Source of the DNA: JAAYGT01 sp050252075
Lineage (GTDB): Bacteria; Pseudomonadota; Gammaproteobacteria; Burkholderiales; Burkholderiaceae_B
Assembly: GCA_050252075.1 (NCBI GenBank)
Contig: JBFWLP010000013.1
Location: 1 to 48,054, forward strand
Direction: 5' to 3'
DNA: 48,054 bases
Position numbers and translations under genes: made by a program. Below are positions 33,516 through 42,222 of the stretch, piece after piece. Numbering within the stretch: position 1 is the stretch's first letter; each line of letters begins with the position of its first letter. The notes beneath the pieces were generated by a model. That model saw only the letters and a list, made by a program, of their open reading frames with translations. It made no database searches and was not told where the DNA came from.

Positions 33516-33552
33516 AAAAGCCTGCCGGCACTACAGGGCAGGCTTTTATTTT
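33516..33552 (+). terminator. Rho-independent terminator of the 77-residue gene
   Basis: AAAAGCCTGCC (33516-33526) pairs perfectly with GGCAGGCTTTT (33537-33547) around a 10-base loop, then a T-rich stretch. Its right arm overlaps the last codons of the convergent rep gene (stop at 33546), so one hairpin may end both transcripts. Confidence 0.9.
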
Positions 33553-35690
33553 GTCTGCGGTTTGTTGAGCAAGGCTTTCAGCATGCCAAGCCGCTCTTTC
33601 GGGCTAAGATGCGATCCGGACGGATTCTGTACCGGCGATTCGCCGGGAAAGCCCATTTCTTCGATGAAGCGGGAACGCTCCCGCACCACATCTTCGCGCG
33701 CACGCCGACGCCGGCGGCACCAGGTAATGTGCAAGCTGCGCCGTGCCCGGGTAATGCCTACATACATGAGCCGCCTTTCTTCCTGAATGCGCTGGGCCAA
33801 TACATCGGCCGCCGTCTCGGGATCTATGGCCTCGTCGTCGCGCCCCAGGTGGGGCAGCAAGCCCTCTTCCACCCCGGCCAGGTACACATGGGGATATTCC
33901 AGCCCTTTGGACGCGTGAAGCGTTGACAGTTTCACGGCGTCGGGGTCGTCTTCCTCACTGCGTTCCAGCATGGTCACCAGAGCCACATGCTGCACCAGTT
34001 CGACCAGCGTAAGATCGTCTTGTTCCGCCTTGCGCTTGAGCCAGCCTGTCAGTTCCAGCACATTTTGCCAGCGTGTCTGGGCGGGCTTTTCGTCCAGAAT
34101 ATCGTACAAATGCCGTTCGTACTGAATAAACCGAAGCAGGTCATCCAGCAACAGGGCGGCATTGTCTTCCTGGCTGCCGTCAATACCCGTTGCCGGATCA
34201 TCCAACCCCAGCGACTCTTGTACGGTAACGGCCTGCGGTACGGTGCGCCCCGCCCGCTGCTGAAAGCGCTGGATAGCGGCGGCAAAATGACGCAAGGGCT
34301 CAAGCTGCCGGTCGAGCAGCAGCCCCGACTCGCCAATGTCAAAGATAGCCGCAAACAGTGACTGCTGCCGGCTTGCCGCAAATTCTCCGAGCGTTTTCAG
34401 CGTGCCTTGCCCGATACCCCGTCGCGGGGTCGTTACAGCACGTATGAAAGCCGGATCATCATCGTCGTTGGCCAGCAGGCGCAAATAGGACAAAACGTCG
34501 CGAATTTCGGCCTTGTCGAAAAAACTTTGGCCGCCTGAAACCACATAGGGAATCCGTAAGTCGCGAAGTGCCTGCTCAAATGCCCTGGCCTGGTGGTTGC
34601 TTCGATACAGAATGGCAAAATCCCGCCATTCGGCCTGGCGCTCAAACCGTGCCGCAGAAAGACGCACGGCAATCATTTCCGCTTCGGTCTGCTCGTCGTC
34701 CATGGGAGTGACCTGAATGGGCTCCCCTGCCCCAAGGTCGGACCACAAACGTTTTCCGAAAATGTTGGGATTATGGCCAATCACCCGGTTGGCGGCATTC
34801 AGTATGGTTTGGACCGAGCGATAGTTCTGCTCCAGCTTGATCACCCGCAAGGCGGGATAATCTTCGGTGAGCTTGGCCAGATTCTCGACGGTGGCGCCAC
34901 GCCAGGCATAAATGGCCTGATCGTCATCGCCCACCGCCGTGAACATGGCCCGGCTGCCGGTAAGCCATTGCACCAGCCGGTACTGACACACATTGGTGTC
35001 CTGGTATTCGTCTACCAGCAAGTAATGCACTCTGGCCTGCCAGCGCGCGCGTATTTCTTCGTGCCGGGACAGCAACAAGGCCGGCAAACGGATCAGGTCA
35101 TCGAAATCCACCGACTGGTAGGCCGCCAGCGTGGCATCGTAGCTGCGATATACCTTGGCCGCTTCGCGCTCGTCGGGGGTCACCGCACTGCGCTCGGCGG
35201 CATCCGGATCCATGAGAGCATTCTTCCACAAGGAAATGATTTGCTGTACCGCCCGCAACCGCGATTTGTCGGTGGTCGCCAACAGTTCCTGAATGATCGC
35301 CATGGCATCATTGGCATCGAGAATCGAAAACCCCGGCTTCAGGCCGGCATGCTGCGCTTCCTGACGCAGGAACCGCAAGCCCAGTGAATGGAAGGTGCAG
35401 ACAGTCAGCCCCTTGGCCAGGCGAGTGTCGATCAACTGCCGGAGCCGCTCGTTCATTTCCCGGGCGGCCTTGTTAGTGAACGTGAGCGCCACCACCGTTT
35501 TGGCCGGATAGGCGCACTCACGCAGCAGATAGGCGATTTTCTGGGTGATAACGCGGGTTTTACCGCTGCCTGCGCCGGCCAGCACCAGACAAGGGCCGCC
35601 CAAATAAAGCACCGCTTCGCGCTGCCTTGCATTCAGATCGGCGGGCACCGTGTGGCCGACGGCCGATCCCGATACGTTCGAAGAAGCCAT
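33546..35690 (-). CDS. rep: ATP-dependent DNA helicase Rep
   Basis: Superfamily 1A 3'-5' helicase that clears proteins ahead of the fork and unloads RecA. Walker A GAGSGKT is at residues 39-45, motif II LLVDEYQDTN, and motif III GDDDQAIYAWRGA. The motif VALTFTNKAAREMNER and a C-terminal TLHASKGLEYPHVYLAGVEEG (shown in part) complete the set. It matches E. coli Rep more closely than UvrD in SFLTNKIA-like and 'DFDDLI' regions, so it is called rep rather than uvrD; length is 714 aa against 673 for Rep. It starts five bases after priA's stop, so rep and priA are one operon and share a role in replication restart. Confidence 0.9.
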   Translation of the reverse strand: MASSNVSGSAVGHTVPADLNARQREAVLYLGGPCLVLAGAGSGKTRVITQKIAYLLRECAYPAKTVVALTFTNKAAREMNERLRQLIDTRLAKGLTVCTFHSLGLRFLRQEAQHAGLKPGFSILDANDAMAIIQELLATTDKSRLRAVQQIISLWKNALMDPDAAERSAVTPDEREAAKVYRSYDATLAAYQSVDFDDLIRLPALLLSRHEEIRARWQARVHYLLVDEYQDTNVCQYRLVQWLTGSRAMFTAVGDDDQAIYAWRGATVENLAKLTEDYPALRVIKLEQNYRSVQTILNAANRVIGHNPNIFGKRLWSDLGAGEPIQVTPMDDEQTEAEMIAVRLSAARFERQAEWRDFAILYRSNHQARAFEQALRDLRIPYVVSGGQSFFDKAEIRDVLSYLRLLANDDDDPAFIRAVTTPRRGIGQGTLKTLGEFAASRQQSLFAAIFDIGESGLLLDRQLEPLRHFAAAIQRFQQRAGRTVPQAVTVQESLGLDDPATGIDGSQEDNAALLLDDLLRFIQYERHLYDILDEKPAQTRWQNVLELTGWLKRKAEQDDLTLVELVQHVALVTMLERSEEDDPDAVKLSTLHASKGLEYPHVYLAGVEEGLLPHLGRDDEAIDPETAADVLAQRIQEERRLMYVGITRARRSLHITWCRRRRRAREDVVRERSRFIEEMGFPGESPVQNPSGSHLSPKERLGMLKALLNKPQTK

Positions 35691-35695
35691 ACCCT

Positions 35696-37873
35696 TTAGA
35701 TCTCCATGGGATCAACTTCAAGCGTAATACGAACTTTGTGCCCCGTAGCCAGCGCGGCAACATGAAAACGCCATTGGGCCAGAAAATGCTGTAGCGCGGG
35801 TCGCGACGAGGACTCCACCAGCAACTGGGCGCGTTCCACATTCGCTACGCGTACTACCCGCAGCGGCACGGGATCGTAGAGCGTCACCGCGCTCGCTCCC
35901 GCCAGCGCCGAACCTTGAAGTTGCAGTTGGGCAGGTATATCTTTCGCCTCGCGCAAGAATGCCAGCGCATCGGGCAAACGGCGAGCCTCGGCAGTCAGCA
36001 GCGCCTGCCAGGCGAAAGGAGGCAAACCAATAGACTCACGCTCCTGCAGACTGTAGCGCGCAAAACTTTCGTAGTCGTGCGCGATCAAGGCCTGATAAAC
36101 CGCCTGATCGGGATAATCGGTTTGCACCAGCACCTGTGCCGCGCGCCCATGACGCCCGGCGCGTCCGGCAACTTGCATGAGCTGGGCGAAAAGGCGCTCG
36201 GGAGCGCGAAAATCCTGGGCGAAAAGCATGGTGTCGGCATTCACCACAGCGACCAGGCCCAGATTGGCGAAATCATGCCCTTTGGCCACCATCTGGGTAC
36301 CCACAAGAATATCAATGTCGCCCGCATGCACTTGCGCAAACAGCTCGGCTGCACTGCCCTTGCGCCGCGTGCTGTCGGCATCGATCCGGGCAATGCGCGC
36401 CTGGGGAAACCATTCGGCCAGCTCGTGCTCCACCCGCTGCGTTCCCCGCCCCATCGGCGTGGTGTCAATATTGCCGCACCCCGGGCATGCCCGCGGCACA
36501 GGCGACTGATAGCCACAATGGTGGCAATGCAGTTGATGCCGCATCCGGCCCTGGGCAACGCCGGTTGGCGTACTGCGGTGAACCACGGCATAAGCCGTGC
36601 ATCGCGGGCACTGACTGACCCATCCGCACGCACCGCAATGTAACACCGGTGCATACCCCCGCCGGTTCAGAAATACCAGGGCCTGCTGCCCCTGCTGCAA
36701 GGTATCGGTGATAGCCTTGAGCACCTGTGGCGTGAATCCGTGCTGCAAGGTCGCCCGACGCGTGTCGACCAAGGTTACCGCCGGCGGCTGGGCCGCCCGG
36801 GCCCGTCGGGTAAGACGCAGCAACGCATAGCGCCCGGTCTGTGCATGATGCCAGCTTTCCAGCGAGGGGGTGGCCGACCCCAACACCACAGGAATGCCCC
36901 GCTGATGCGCGCGCCATACCGCAAGATCTCTGGCGGAATAGCGTAACCCTTCCTGTTGCTTGTAGGACGTGTCGTGCTCCTCATCGACAATGATCAAGCC
37001 GGGGTCTGGCAGCGGCACGAACAATGACAAACGGGTTCCCAACAGAATGCGGGCGCGGCCTTGTGCGACCCGCAACCACGCATCGAGCCGCTCACTGTCT
37101 GTCAGACCGCTGTGCATCACGGCGACAGCGGCCGGGTCGTCGCTGACCCATCGGGCCAGCCGCCGGCGTAATGCCGTTTCAAACTGGGGGGTCAAGTTGA
37201 TTTCGGGCACAAGAAAGAGTACCTGCTTTCCCTGGGCGAGCACAGACTGTGCCGCGCGCAGATACACTTCGGTTTTACCGCTGCCGGTAATGCCGTACAG
37301 CAGGAAACAGTGGTGGCCTTCGTGACTGGAAATGGCGTCACAGGCTGCCTGCTGCTCGTCGGTAAGCGACGGCTCGGCGTCTGGCTCTCCGGCATGGGTG
37401 GCGGCAGCCGCAAGCGCAGCCCGCGCCCGGGTCTGACGATTCTGCAGCCGGGCTACCGGCCCTCCGGCAGACCGCGCCCCCTGATAGGCCGTAACCTTGC
37501 GCAAAGGTGCAGGCAGCACAGGAAGCATGACTTCTCCCAGCGGGCGTTGATAATAACGTGCTGCAAAACGGGTCAGGGCCAACCACTCTGCGGGCAAGGC
37601 GGGCGTGTCGTCCAGAACCTGAATGACAGACTTCAACGGGGCTCGTTGAAACGCCGGGCGATCCGGCGCCGACACCACAACACCCACAAGTTTTCGACGG
37701 CCGAACGGAACAATCACTCTGGCCCCAGCCGGCAATGCAGTGCTCGCACAATAGTCGAAGACGTCGTCGATTGGAACATCGAGCGCAACCTGAACGATAT
37801 GCCGGGCAACCTCGACGGCATGCGGGGTCTCGGGGTCGGCCGGCTGGCTATCAGGGAAATCACTCATAAACAT
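35696..37873 (-). CDS. priA: Primosomal protein N' (PriA helicase)
   Basis: Reloads the replisome at collapsed forks: a 3'-5' helicase that recognises fork structures and recruits DnaB. Walker A GITGSGKT is at residues 194-201, motif II is VDEEHD, then YKQQEGLRYSARDLA. Two zinc-binding groups follow in the order CGACG-x-CPRC and CHHCG-CPGCG, the hallmark of PriA. Length is 725 aa. The start at 37873 or at the Met two codons later cannot be told apart; neither has a clear ribosome site. The gene lies 349 bases after hemE on the same strand and is followed directly by rep. Confidence 0.95.
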   Translation of the reverse strand: MFMSDFPDSQPADPETPHAVEVARHIVQVALDVPIDDVFDYCASTALPAGARVIVPFGRRKLVGVVVSAPDRPAFQRAPLKSVIQVLDDTPALPAEWLALTRFAARYYQRPLGEVMLPVLPAPLRKVTAYQGARSAGGPVARLQNRQTRARAALAAAATHAGEPDAEPSLTDEQQAACDAISSHEGHHCFLLYGITGSGKTEVYLRAAQSVLAQGKQVLFLVPEINLTPQFETALRRRLARWVSDDPAAVAVMHSGLTDSERLDAWLRVAQGRARILLGTRLSLFVPLPDPGLIIVDEEHDTSYKQQEGLRYSARDLAVWRAHQRGIPVVLGSATPSLESWHHAQTGRYALLRLTRRARAAQPPAVTLVDTRRATLQHGFTPQVLKAITDTLQQGQQALVFLNRRGYAPVLHCGACGWVSQCPRCTAYAVVHRSTPTGVAQGRMRHQLHCHHCGYQSPVPRACPGCGNIDTTPMGRGTQRVEHELAEWFPQARIARIDADSTRRKGSAAELFAQVHAGDIDILVGTQMVAKGHDFANLGLVAVVNADTMLFAQDFRAPERLFAQLMQVAGRAGRHGRAAQVLVQTDYPDQAVYQALIAHDYESFARYSLQERESIGLPPFAWQALLTAEARRLPDALAFLREAKDIPAQLQLQGSALAGASAVTLYDPVPLRVVRVANVERAQLLVESSSRPALQHFLAQWRFHVAALATGHKVRITLEVDPMEI

Positions 37874-38222
37874 TAATCGTGTTGGCCACCGACGGCAAAA
37901 TGTGAAGCTCCAAGTTAAAGTAAATTCTTCATTTCAGCGATAACTACTCGCCAGGACGCTATTTGCCCCCCGCGTGCATTCCTGTGGATAACTTTGGGGA
38001 AAACCTTTCTGACAATTACTTTAAAGTAAAGATTGTTCAGTGCAGCGCCGCTCAAGAGCGCTGGGAAAATATAAACTTATCATTTAAAATCAATAAGTTA
38101 AAAATAATTCCATTAGTATTCCCCCAACCCCAGGGGAAGCAGGCAAGGCTCTTCGATGCTGTGCACAATTTTTGGGAAAGGCCTTGACAGACACCAAAAA
38201 TGCGCCAGGAAATTGCCCTTGC
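37874..38222. other. Intergenic region hemE-priA with DnaA-like boxes and AT-rich stretch
   Basis: A 349-base gap with no gene. It holds a perfect DnaA-box match (TGTGGATAA, 37983-37991), a one-mismatch match (TGTGCACAA, 38160-38168), a 14-base palindrome TTACTTTAAAGTAA (38016-38029), the motif TTAAAGTAAA at 37915 and again at 38021, and an AT-rich run at about 38068-38118 that includes AACTTAT/ATAAGTT. The two DnaA-like sites begin longer segments (37982-38014 and 38159-38189) that are about two-thirds identical. No promoter for priA was fixed. Origin-like content is noted, but the strand pattern around it gives no sign of a replication switch. Confidence 0.5.
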
Positions 38223-39293
38223 TTAGTGCTTGGAACGGCTGTAACTGTGCACTTCGTCGACCAGTGTGGCAACGGCCGAGGGGGGGGTGTAACGGTTGAT
38301 ACCATGCCCCAGATTGAATACATGGCCTCCATTGCCAACCGGACCAAAGTCATCGATCACCCGGCGCGCCTGTTCCCGCACTGCAGCTTCGGAACCAAAC
38401 AGCACCATCGGATCCAGATTGCCTTGCAAAGCGACACTGTCGTTGATACGCCGACGCACCTGGCCAAGGCTTGCCGTCCAGTCAAGACCGACGGCATCGC
38501 ACCCCAGGTCGGCGATTTCTTCCACCCACTGGGCGCCACCCTTGGTGAAGACAATGGCGGGCACCCGGCGACCGTCGCTTTCCCGAATGAGGCCACTGAG
38601 CACCTTGCGGGTGTAGGCCAGGGAAAACTCCTGGAACATGCCGTTGGCCAGAACGCCGCCCCAGCTGTCAAACACCATGACCGCCTGGGCGCCTGCCTGG
38701 ATCTGCGCGTTCAGATATTGTTGCGTGGCCTGGGCGTTGATATCAAGAATGCGATGCAGCAGATCGGGGCGGCTGTAGAGCATGGATTTTATGAGTCGGT
38801 AGTCGGAGGACCCTTGACCCTCGACCATATAACACGCGATGGTCCAGGGGCTGCCGGCAAATCCGATGAGGGGCACCTTGCCATCGAGCTCTTTGCGAAT
38901 GAGGGAAACTGCATCGAAAACATACTGCAGGCGCTCAAGGGGTGGCACGCGCAAGCGGGCGACGTCTTCCTCGCGCCGAACGGGGTGCTCGAAGCGCGGC
39001 CCTTCACCCGCCACGAAATCGAGCCCCAAGCCCATGGCATGGGGAACCGTGAGAATATCGGAGAATAAAATGGCCGCGTCCAGCGGGAAACGCAACAAGG
39101 GCTGAAGGGTTACTTCACAGGCATATTCACGATTCTGGGCCAGCCCCATGAACGAGCCGGCACGGGCACGGGTTTCGTTGTATTCGGGCAGGTAGCGACC
39201 CGCCTGCCGCATGAGCCACACCGGCGTGTACGGAACGGGCTCGCGCAGCAAGGCACGCAAAAATACATCATTCTTCAGGTGAGGGACTGTCAC
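38223..39293 (-). CDS. hemE: Uroporphyrinogen decarboxylase HemE
   Basis: Fifth step after 5-aminolevulinate in haem synthesis: removal of four carboxyl groups from uroporphyrinogen III to form coproporphyrinogen III. The N-terminal signature is LMRQAGRYLPEY. The second signature GFAGSPWTIACYM (shown in part) and VFDSWGGVL are also present. The start codon is GTG at 39293, with AGGA eight bases upstream, and gives the usual 356 aa. It is on the same strand as the ATP synthase operon but separated from it by a regulator and a terminator. The long gap after it suggests that priA has its own promoter. Confidence 0.96.
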   Translation of the reverse strand: MTVPHLKNDVFLRALLREPVPYTPVWLMRQAGRYLPEYNETRARAGSFMGLAQNREYACEVTLQPLLRFPLDAAILFSDILTVPHAMGLGLDFVAGEGPRFEHPVRREEDVARLRVPPLERLQYVFDAVSLIRKELDGKVPLIGFAGSPWTIACYMVEGQGSSDYRLIKSMLYSRPDLLHRILDINAQATQQYLNAQIQAGAQAVMVFDSWGGVLANGMFQEFSLAYTRKVLSGLIRESDGRRVPAIVFTKGGAQWVEEIADLGCDAVGLDWTASLGQVRRRINDSVALQGNLDPMVLFGSEAAVREQARRVIDDFGPVGNGGHVFNLGHGINRYTPPSAVATLVDEVHSYSRSKH

Positions 39294-39347
39294 AATGAGC
39301 TTCCTATAGCGTTAACCCGCCATTTTACCCTTGTCGTCCGCAACGTG

Positions 39348-40103
39348 TTAGCCCGGTTTGCGATAGCTGTCGGGATTGATGCCGTACTTGCGCATAAGGG
39401 CCCAGAACGCCCGCCGGTGCTTTTGGGCATGGCGTGCCGCCATGGCAATATTGCCTTCGTATTGTTCCAGTGATGCCTTGATATAGGCCTGTTCAAACCG
39501 CGCAATGATCAACCCTTTGGCCGCCCGGAATGAGGCCTTGTCAGTGGCGTTGCGAGCCGCCAGCGCCACTGCGTAGGCTTCAAGCTCGGCACCGCTGCGT
39601 TCCAGGATGGAATCGCAAATGGATTGATCAATATCGGGAGTGTCAGGCAATACAGGTGGGTAGGCCGAGGGGGGATCGGCCACACGACATGCGCCCGCTG
39701 CCGGCGGTGGCGCCCGCCGGGTATCGAGCATGTGCAGCACACGGGCGCGCAGCTCCTGGGCGCAGTACGGCAAGGTGATGAAATCAACGACGCCCGCGTG
39801 GTAAAGATCGGAAATTGCGCCCGACTTCAACTGATCGACGACGGCAATGAAAGGCGTGGGGCTAACATGCTGGCTGGCAAACAACGCCGTTCTTGCCCAC
39901 CCCAGATTGGCCGGGGTTACCCGCAACATGCAGGCATCGTAACGGCGCAACTGCATGCTCAAGGCGACCAGATCGTCGGGGCCGCGTACCGAGTTCGGCG
40001 AACGTAACTCGTGAATGGCCAGCCGGCCGTCGTCGTGCACCCCCAGCCAGCTGTCGTCGTTGTTGTCTGGGCAAAATAAGGCACAGTCGATGCGTTGTCT
40101 CAT
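39348..40103 (-). CDS. Fis-type regulator with degenerate receiver domain
   Basis: Probable regulator of unknown targets. Residues about 1-128 have a receiver-like fold order, but the phospho-acceptor region reads YDACMLRVTPAN with no clear DD and the usual Lys-Pro near the end is LPY (FITLPYCAQELRARVL). The middle is Pro/Ala-rich. The last 60 residues form a Fis/NtrC-type helix-turn-helix: ASLEQYEGNIAMAARHAQKH, then RRAFWALMRKYGI. The AAA+ domain between receiver and Fis helices in NtrC is absent, as in ActR/PrrA-type regulators. No kinase is near. The ribosome site GGAG sits inside a leader hairpin. Length is 251 aa. Confidence 0.82.
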   Translation of the reverse strand: MRQRIDCALFCPDNNDDSWLGVHDDGRLAIHELRSPNSVRGPDDLVALSMQLRRYDACMLRVTPANLGWARTALFASQHVSPTPFIAVVDQLKSGAISDLYHAGVVDFITLPYCAQELRARVLHMLDTRRAPPPAAGACRVADPPSAYPPVLPDTPDIDQSICDSILERSGAELEAYAVALAARNATDKASFRAAKGLIIARFEQAYIKASLEQYEGNIAMAARHAQKHRRAFWALMRKYGINPDSYRKPG

Positions 40104-40138
40104 GGTTGTCTCCGGTAATGAAGCCGTATGGAGACACC
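40104..40138 (-). promoter_or_regulatory. Leader hairpin covering the regulator's ribosome site
   Basis: On the transcript GGTGTCTCC (from 40138) can pair with GGAGACAaCC, one unpaired base, placing the GGAG ribosome site in the stem seven bases before the ATG at 40103. Translation may therefore be reduced unless the hairpin opens. Confidence 0.4.
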
Positions 40139-40237
40139 AGCGTATCGCAGCCCGAATCGCGTAACAATTAGCAAACTTTACGAGGAGGAAACTACGTAGT
40201 TGCTCTGCTAATGAGCGCGGTGCTTGCCGTTAGCGCA

Positions 40238-40272
40238 ACAAAAAGCCAGGCATCCCTGGGGAATACCTGGCT
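40238..40272 (-). terminator. Terminator of the ATP synthase operon
   Basis: On the minus strand AGCCAGG pairs with CCTGGCT around a 15-base partly structured loop, followed by TTTTTG (A run at 40240-40244). It lies about 50 bases after the atpC stop. Confidence 0.8.
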
Positions 40273-40320
40273 CGGTGAACATCGCCCTGCGCCGGAGGCC
40301 GGCCGCAATACACGAGGTTA

Positions 40321-40746
40321 CTAGTGTGACGTACGCCGTTGCGTGAACTTGCGTGCCGCTGCCGCCTGTGCAGCCAGCATGGCCAGTTCGGCCTCGACCA
40401 CAGCGATATCGGCTTTGTCTTTGGCGTTGCGCAATGCATCTTCCGCACGCTGACGCGCTTCGATGGCCTTCGCCTCGTCAAGATCCTCGGCCCGGATCGC
40501 GGTGTCGGACAAGACCGTCACGCGACCGGGTTGAACTTCGAGAATACCGCCGGCGACGAACACGCTCACTTCGGAACCGTCTTCGCGTACGATTTTCATC
40601 GTACCGGGACGGATACGTGAAATCAGCGGTGTGTGTCCGGGCAAAATGCCCAGCTCACCCGCTTCGCCAGGCAAAGCGACGAACTTCGCGGTGCCCGCGA
40701 AAATCGCCTCTTCAGCGCTGACGACGTCGACATGCAATGTAGCCAT
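40321..40746 (-). CDS. atpC: ATP synthase F1 epsilon subunit
   Basis: Central-stalk subunit and endogenous inhibitor of the ATPase. The 141-aa protein has the N-terminal beta-sandwich with EEAIFAGTAKFVALPGEAGE-like opening (shown in part), the LGILPGHTPLISRI motif, and two C-terminal helices (residues about 92-135) that can extend to lock rotation. It starts nine bases after atpD and is the last gene of the operon. Confidence 0.96.
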   Translation of the reverse strand: MATLHVDVVSAEEAIFAGTAKFVALPGEAGELGILPGHTPLISRIRPGTMKIVREDGSEVSVFVAGGILEVQPGRVTVLSDTAIRAEDLDEAKAIEARQRAEDALRNAKDKADIAVVEAELAMLAAQAAAARKFTQRRTSH

Positions 40747-40755
40747 GAGATTTCC

Positions 40756-42177
40756 TTATTGGACTTTCTTGGCTTTCTCGAAGGCTTCGTCGATGGAGCC
40801 AACCATGTAGAAAGCTTGTTCGGGCAGCGCGTCGCACTCGCCCTCAACGATCATCTTGAAGCCACGCAGTGTTTCGGTCAAGGGAACGTACTTTCCGGGC
40901 GAACCGGTAAACACCTCGGCCACGTGGAACGGCTGCGACAGGAAGCGCTGGATCTTGCGGGCACGGGCAACGGCCTGCTTGTCTTCGGGCGACAGTTCGT
41001 CCATACCCAGAATCGCAATAATGTCGCGCAGCTCTTTGTAGCGCTGCAGCGTTTGCTGCACACCACGAGCAATGGCATAGTGCTCTTCACCCACAACCTG
41101 CGGATCCAGCTGGCGGCTGGTGGAATCGAGCGGATCAACGGCGGGGTAAATACCCAGCGCGGCGATGTCACGCGAAAGCACCACGGTGGAGTCCAGGTGC
41201 AAGAAGGTGGTGGCGGGCGACGGGTCGGTCAAGTCATCGGCGGGCACGTAAACGGCCTGAATCGATGTAATTGAACCGGTTTTTGTCGACGTGATACGCT
41301 CTTGCAGCTTGCCCATTTCCTCGGCCAGTGTAGGCTGGTAACCCACCGCCGAAGGCATACGACCCAGCAGCGCGGACACTTCGGTTCCGGCCAGCGTGTA
41401 GCGATAGATGTTGTCGACGAAGAACAGAATGTCACGACCTTCATCACGGAATTTTTCCGCCATGGTCAGGCCCGACAGCGCCACACGCAGACGGTTGCCG
41501 GGAGGCTCGTTCATCTGACCGAACACCATGGCCACTTTGGACTCTTTCAGGTTGTCCATCTTGATCACGCCGGCTTCCGCCATTTCGTGATAGAAGTCGT
41601 TCCCTTCACGAGTACGCTCACCCACTCCGGCAAACACCGACAAGCCGCTGTGCGCCTTGGCAATGTTGTTGATGAGCTCAAGCATGTTCACGGTCTTGCC
41701 CACGCCGGCGCCGCCGAACAGGCCCACTTTACCGCCCTTGGCGAACGGGCAAACCAGGTCAATCACCTTGATGCCTGTTTCAAGCAGCTCGACGGACGGG
41801 GAAAGTTCGTCGAACTTGGGCGCGTCTTGGTGGATCGCACGGGTTTCTTCGCTAAGGATGGGACCGCGCTCGTCGATGGGACGACCCAGAACGTCCATAA
41901 TGCGGCCCAGCGTACCTTCACCCACAGGAACGGAGATAGGCGCACCGGTGTTCTCGACTGCCATGCCGCGGCGCAAGCCATCGGAAGAGCCCATCGCAAT
42001 GGTGCGAACCACACCGTCGCCCAGCTGTTGCTGGACTTCGAAGGTGAGGCCGGCTTCGGCAAACTCGGAACTGGTGTCTGCCAGTTTGAGAGCCTCGTAA
42101 ATTTTCGGGATGCGGTCGCGGGGGAACTGAATATCCACCACGGCGCCGATGCACTGAACGATGGTACCGTTGCTCAT
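40756..42177 (-). CDS. atpD: ATP synthase F1 beta subunit
   Basis: Catalytic subunit of F1. Walker A GGAGVGKT is at residues 155-162, with catalytic Glu in GERTREGNDFY and the Walker B region ILFFVDNIYR. The DELSPEDK motif of the C-terminal domain interacts with gamma. Length is 473 aa. It is transcribed 45 bases after atpG. Confidence 0.98.
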   Translation of the reverse strand: MSNGTIVQCIGAVVDIQFPRDRIPKIYEALKLADTSSEFAEAGLTFEVQQQLGDGVVRTIAMGSSDGLRRGMAVENTGAPISVPVGEGTLGRIMDVLGRPIDERGPILSEETRAIHQDAPKFDELSPSVELLETGIKVIDLVCPFAKGGKVGLFGGAGVGKTVNMLELINNIAKAHSGLSVFAGVGERTREGNDFYHEMAEAGVIKMDNLKESKVAMVFGQMNEPPGNRLRVALSGLTMAEKFRDEGRDILFFVDNIYRYTLAGTEVSALLGRMPSAVGYQPTLAEEMGKLQERITSTKTGSITSIQAVYVPADDLTDPSPATTFLHLDSTVVLSRDIAALGIYPAVDPLDSTSRQLDPQVVGEEHYAIARGVQQTLQRYKELRDIIAILGMDELSPEDKQAVARARKIQRFLSQPFHVAEVFTGSPGKYVPLTETLRGFKMIVEGECDALPEQAFYMVGSIDEAFEKAKKVQ

Positions 42178-42222
42178 GTTTAGTCCTTGCTAAATATCTT
42201 TGACGGGATGCCGGCCTGTGCC

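Noticed and set aside
37874..38222. Firm call of the chromosomal replication origin
   Set aside because: Only two DnaA-like boxes are present, dnaA/dnaN and parAB are not in view, and genes on both sides keep the same strand. It is listed only as a weak possibility.
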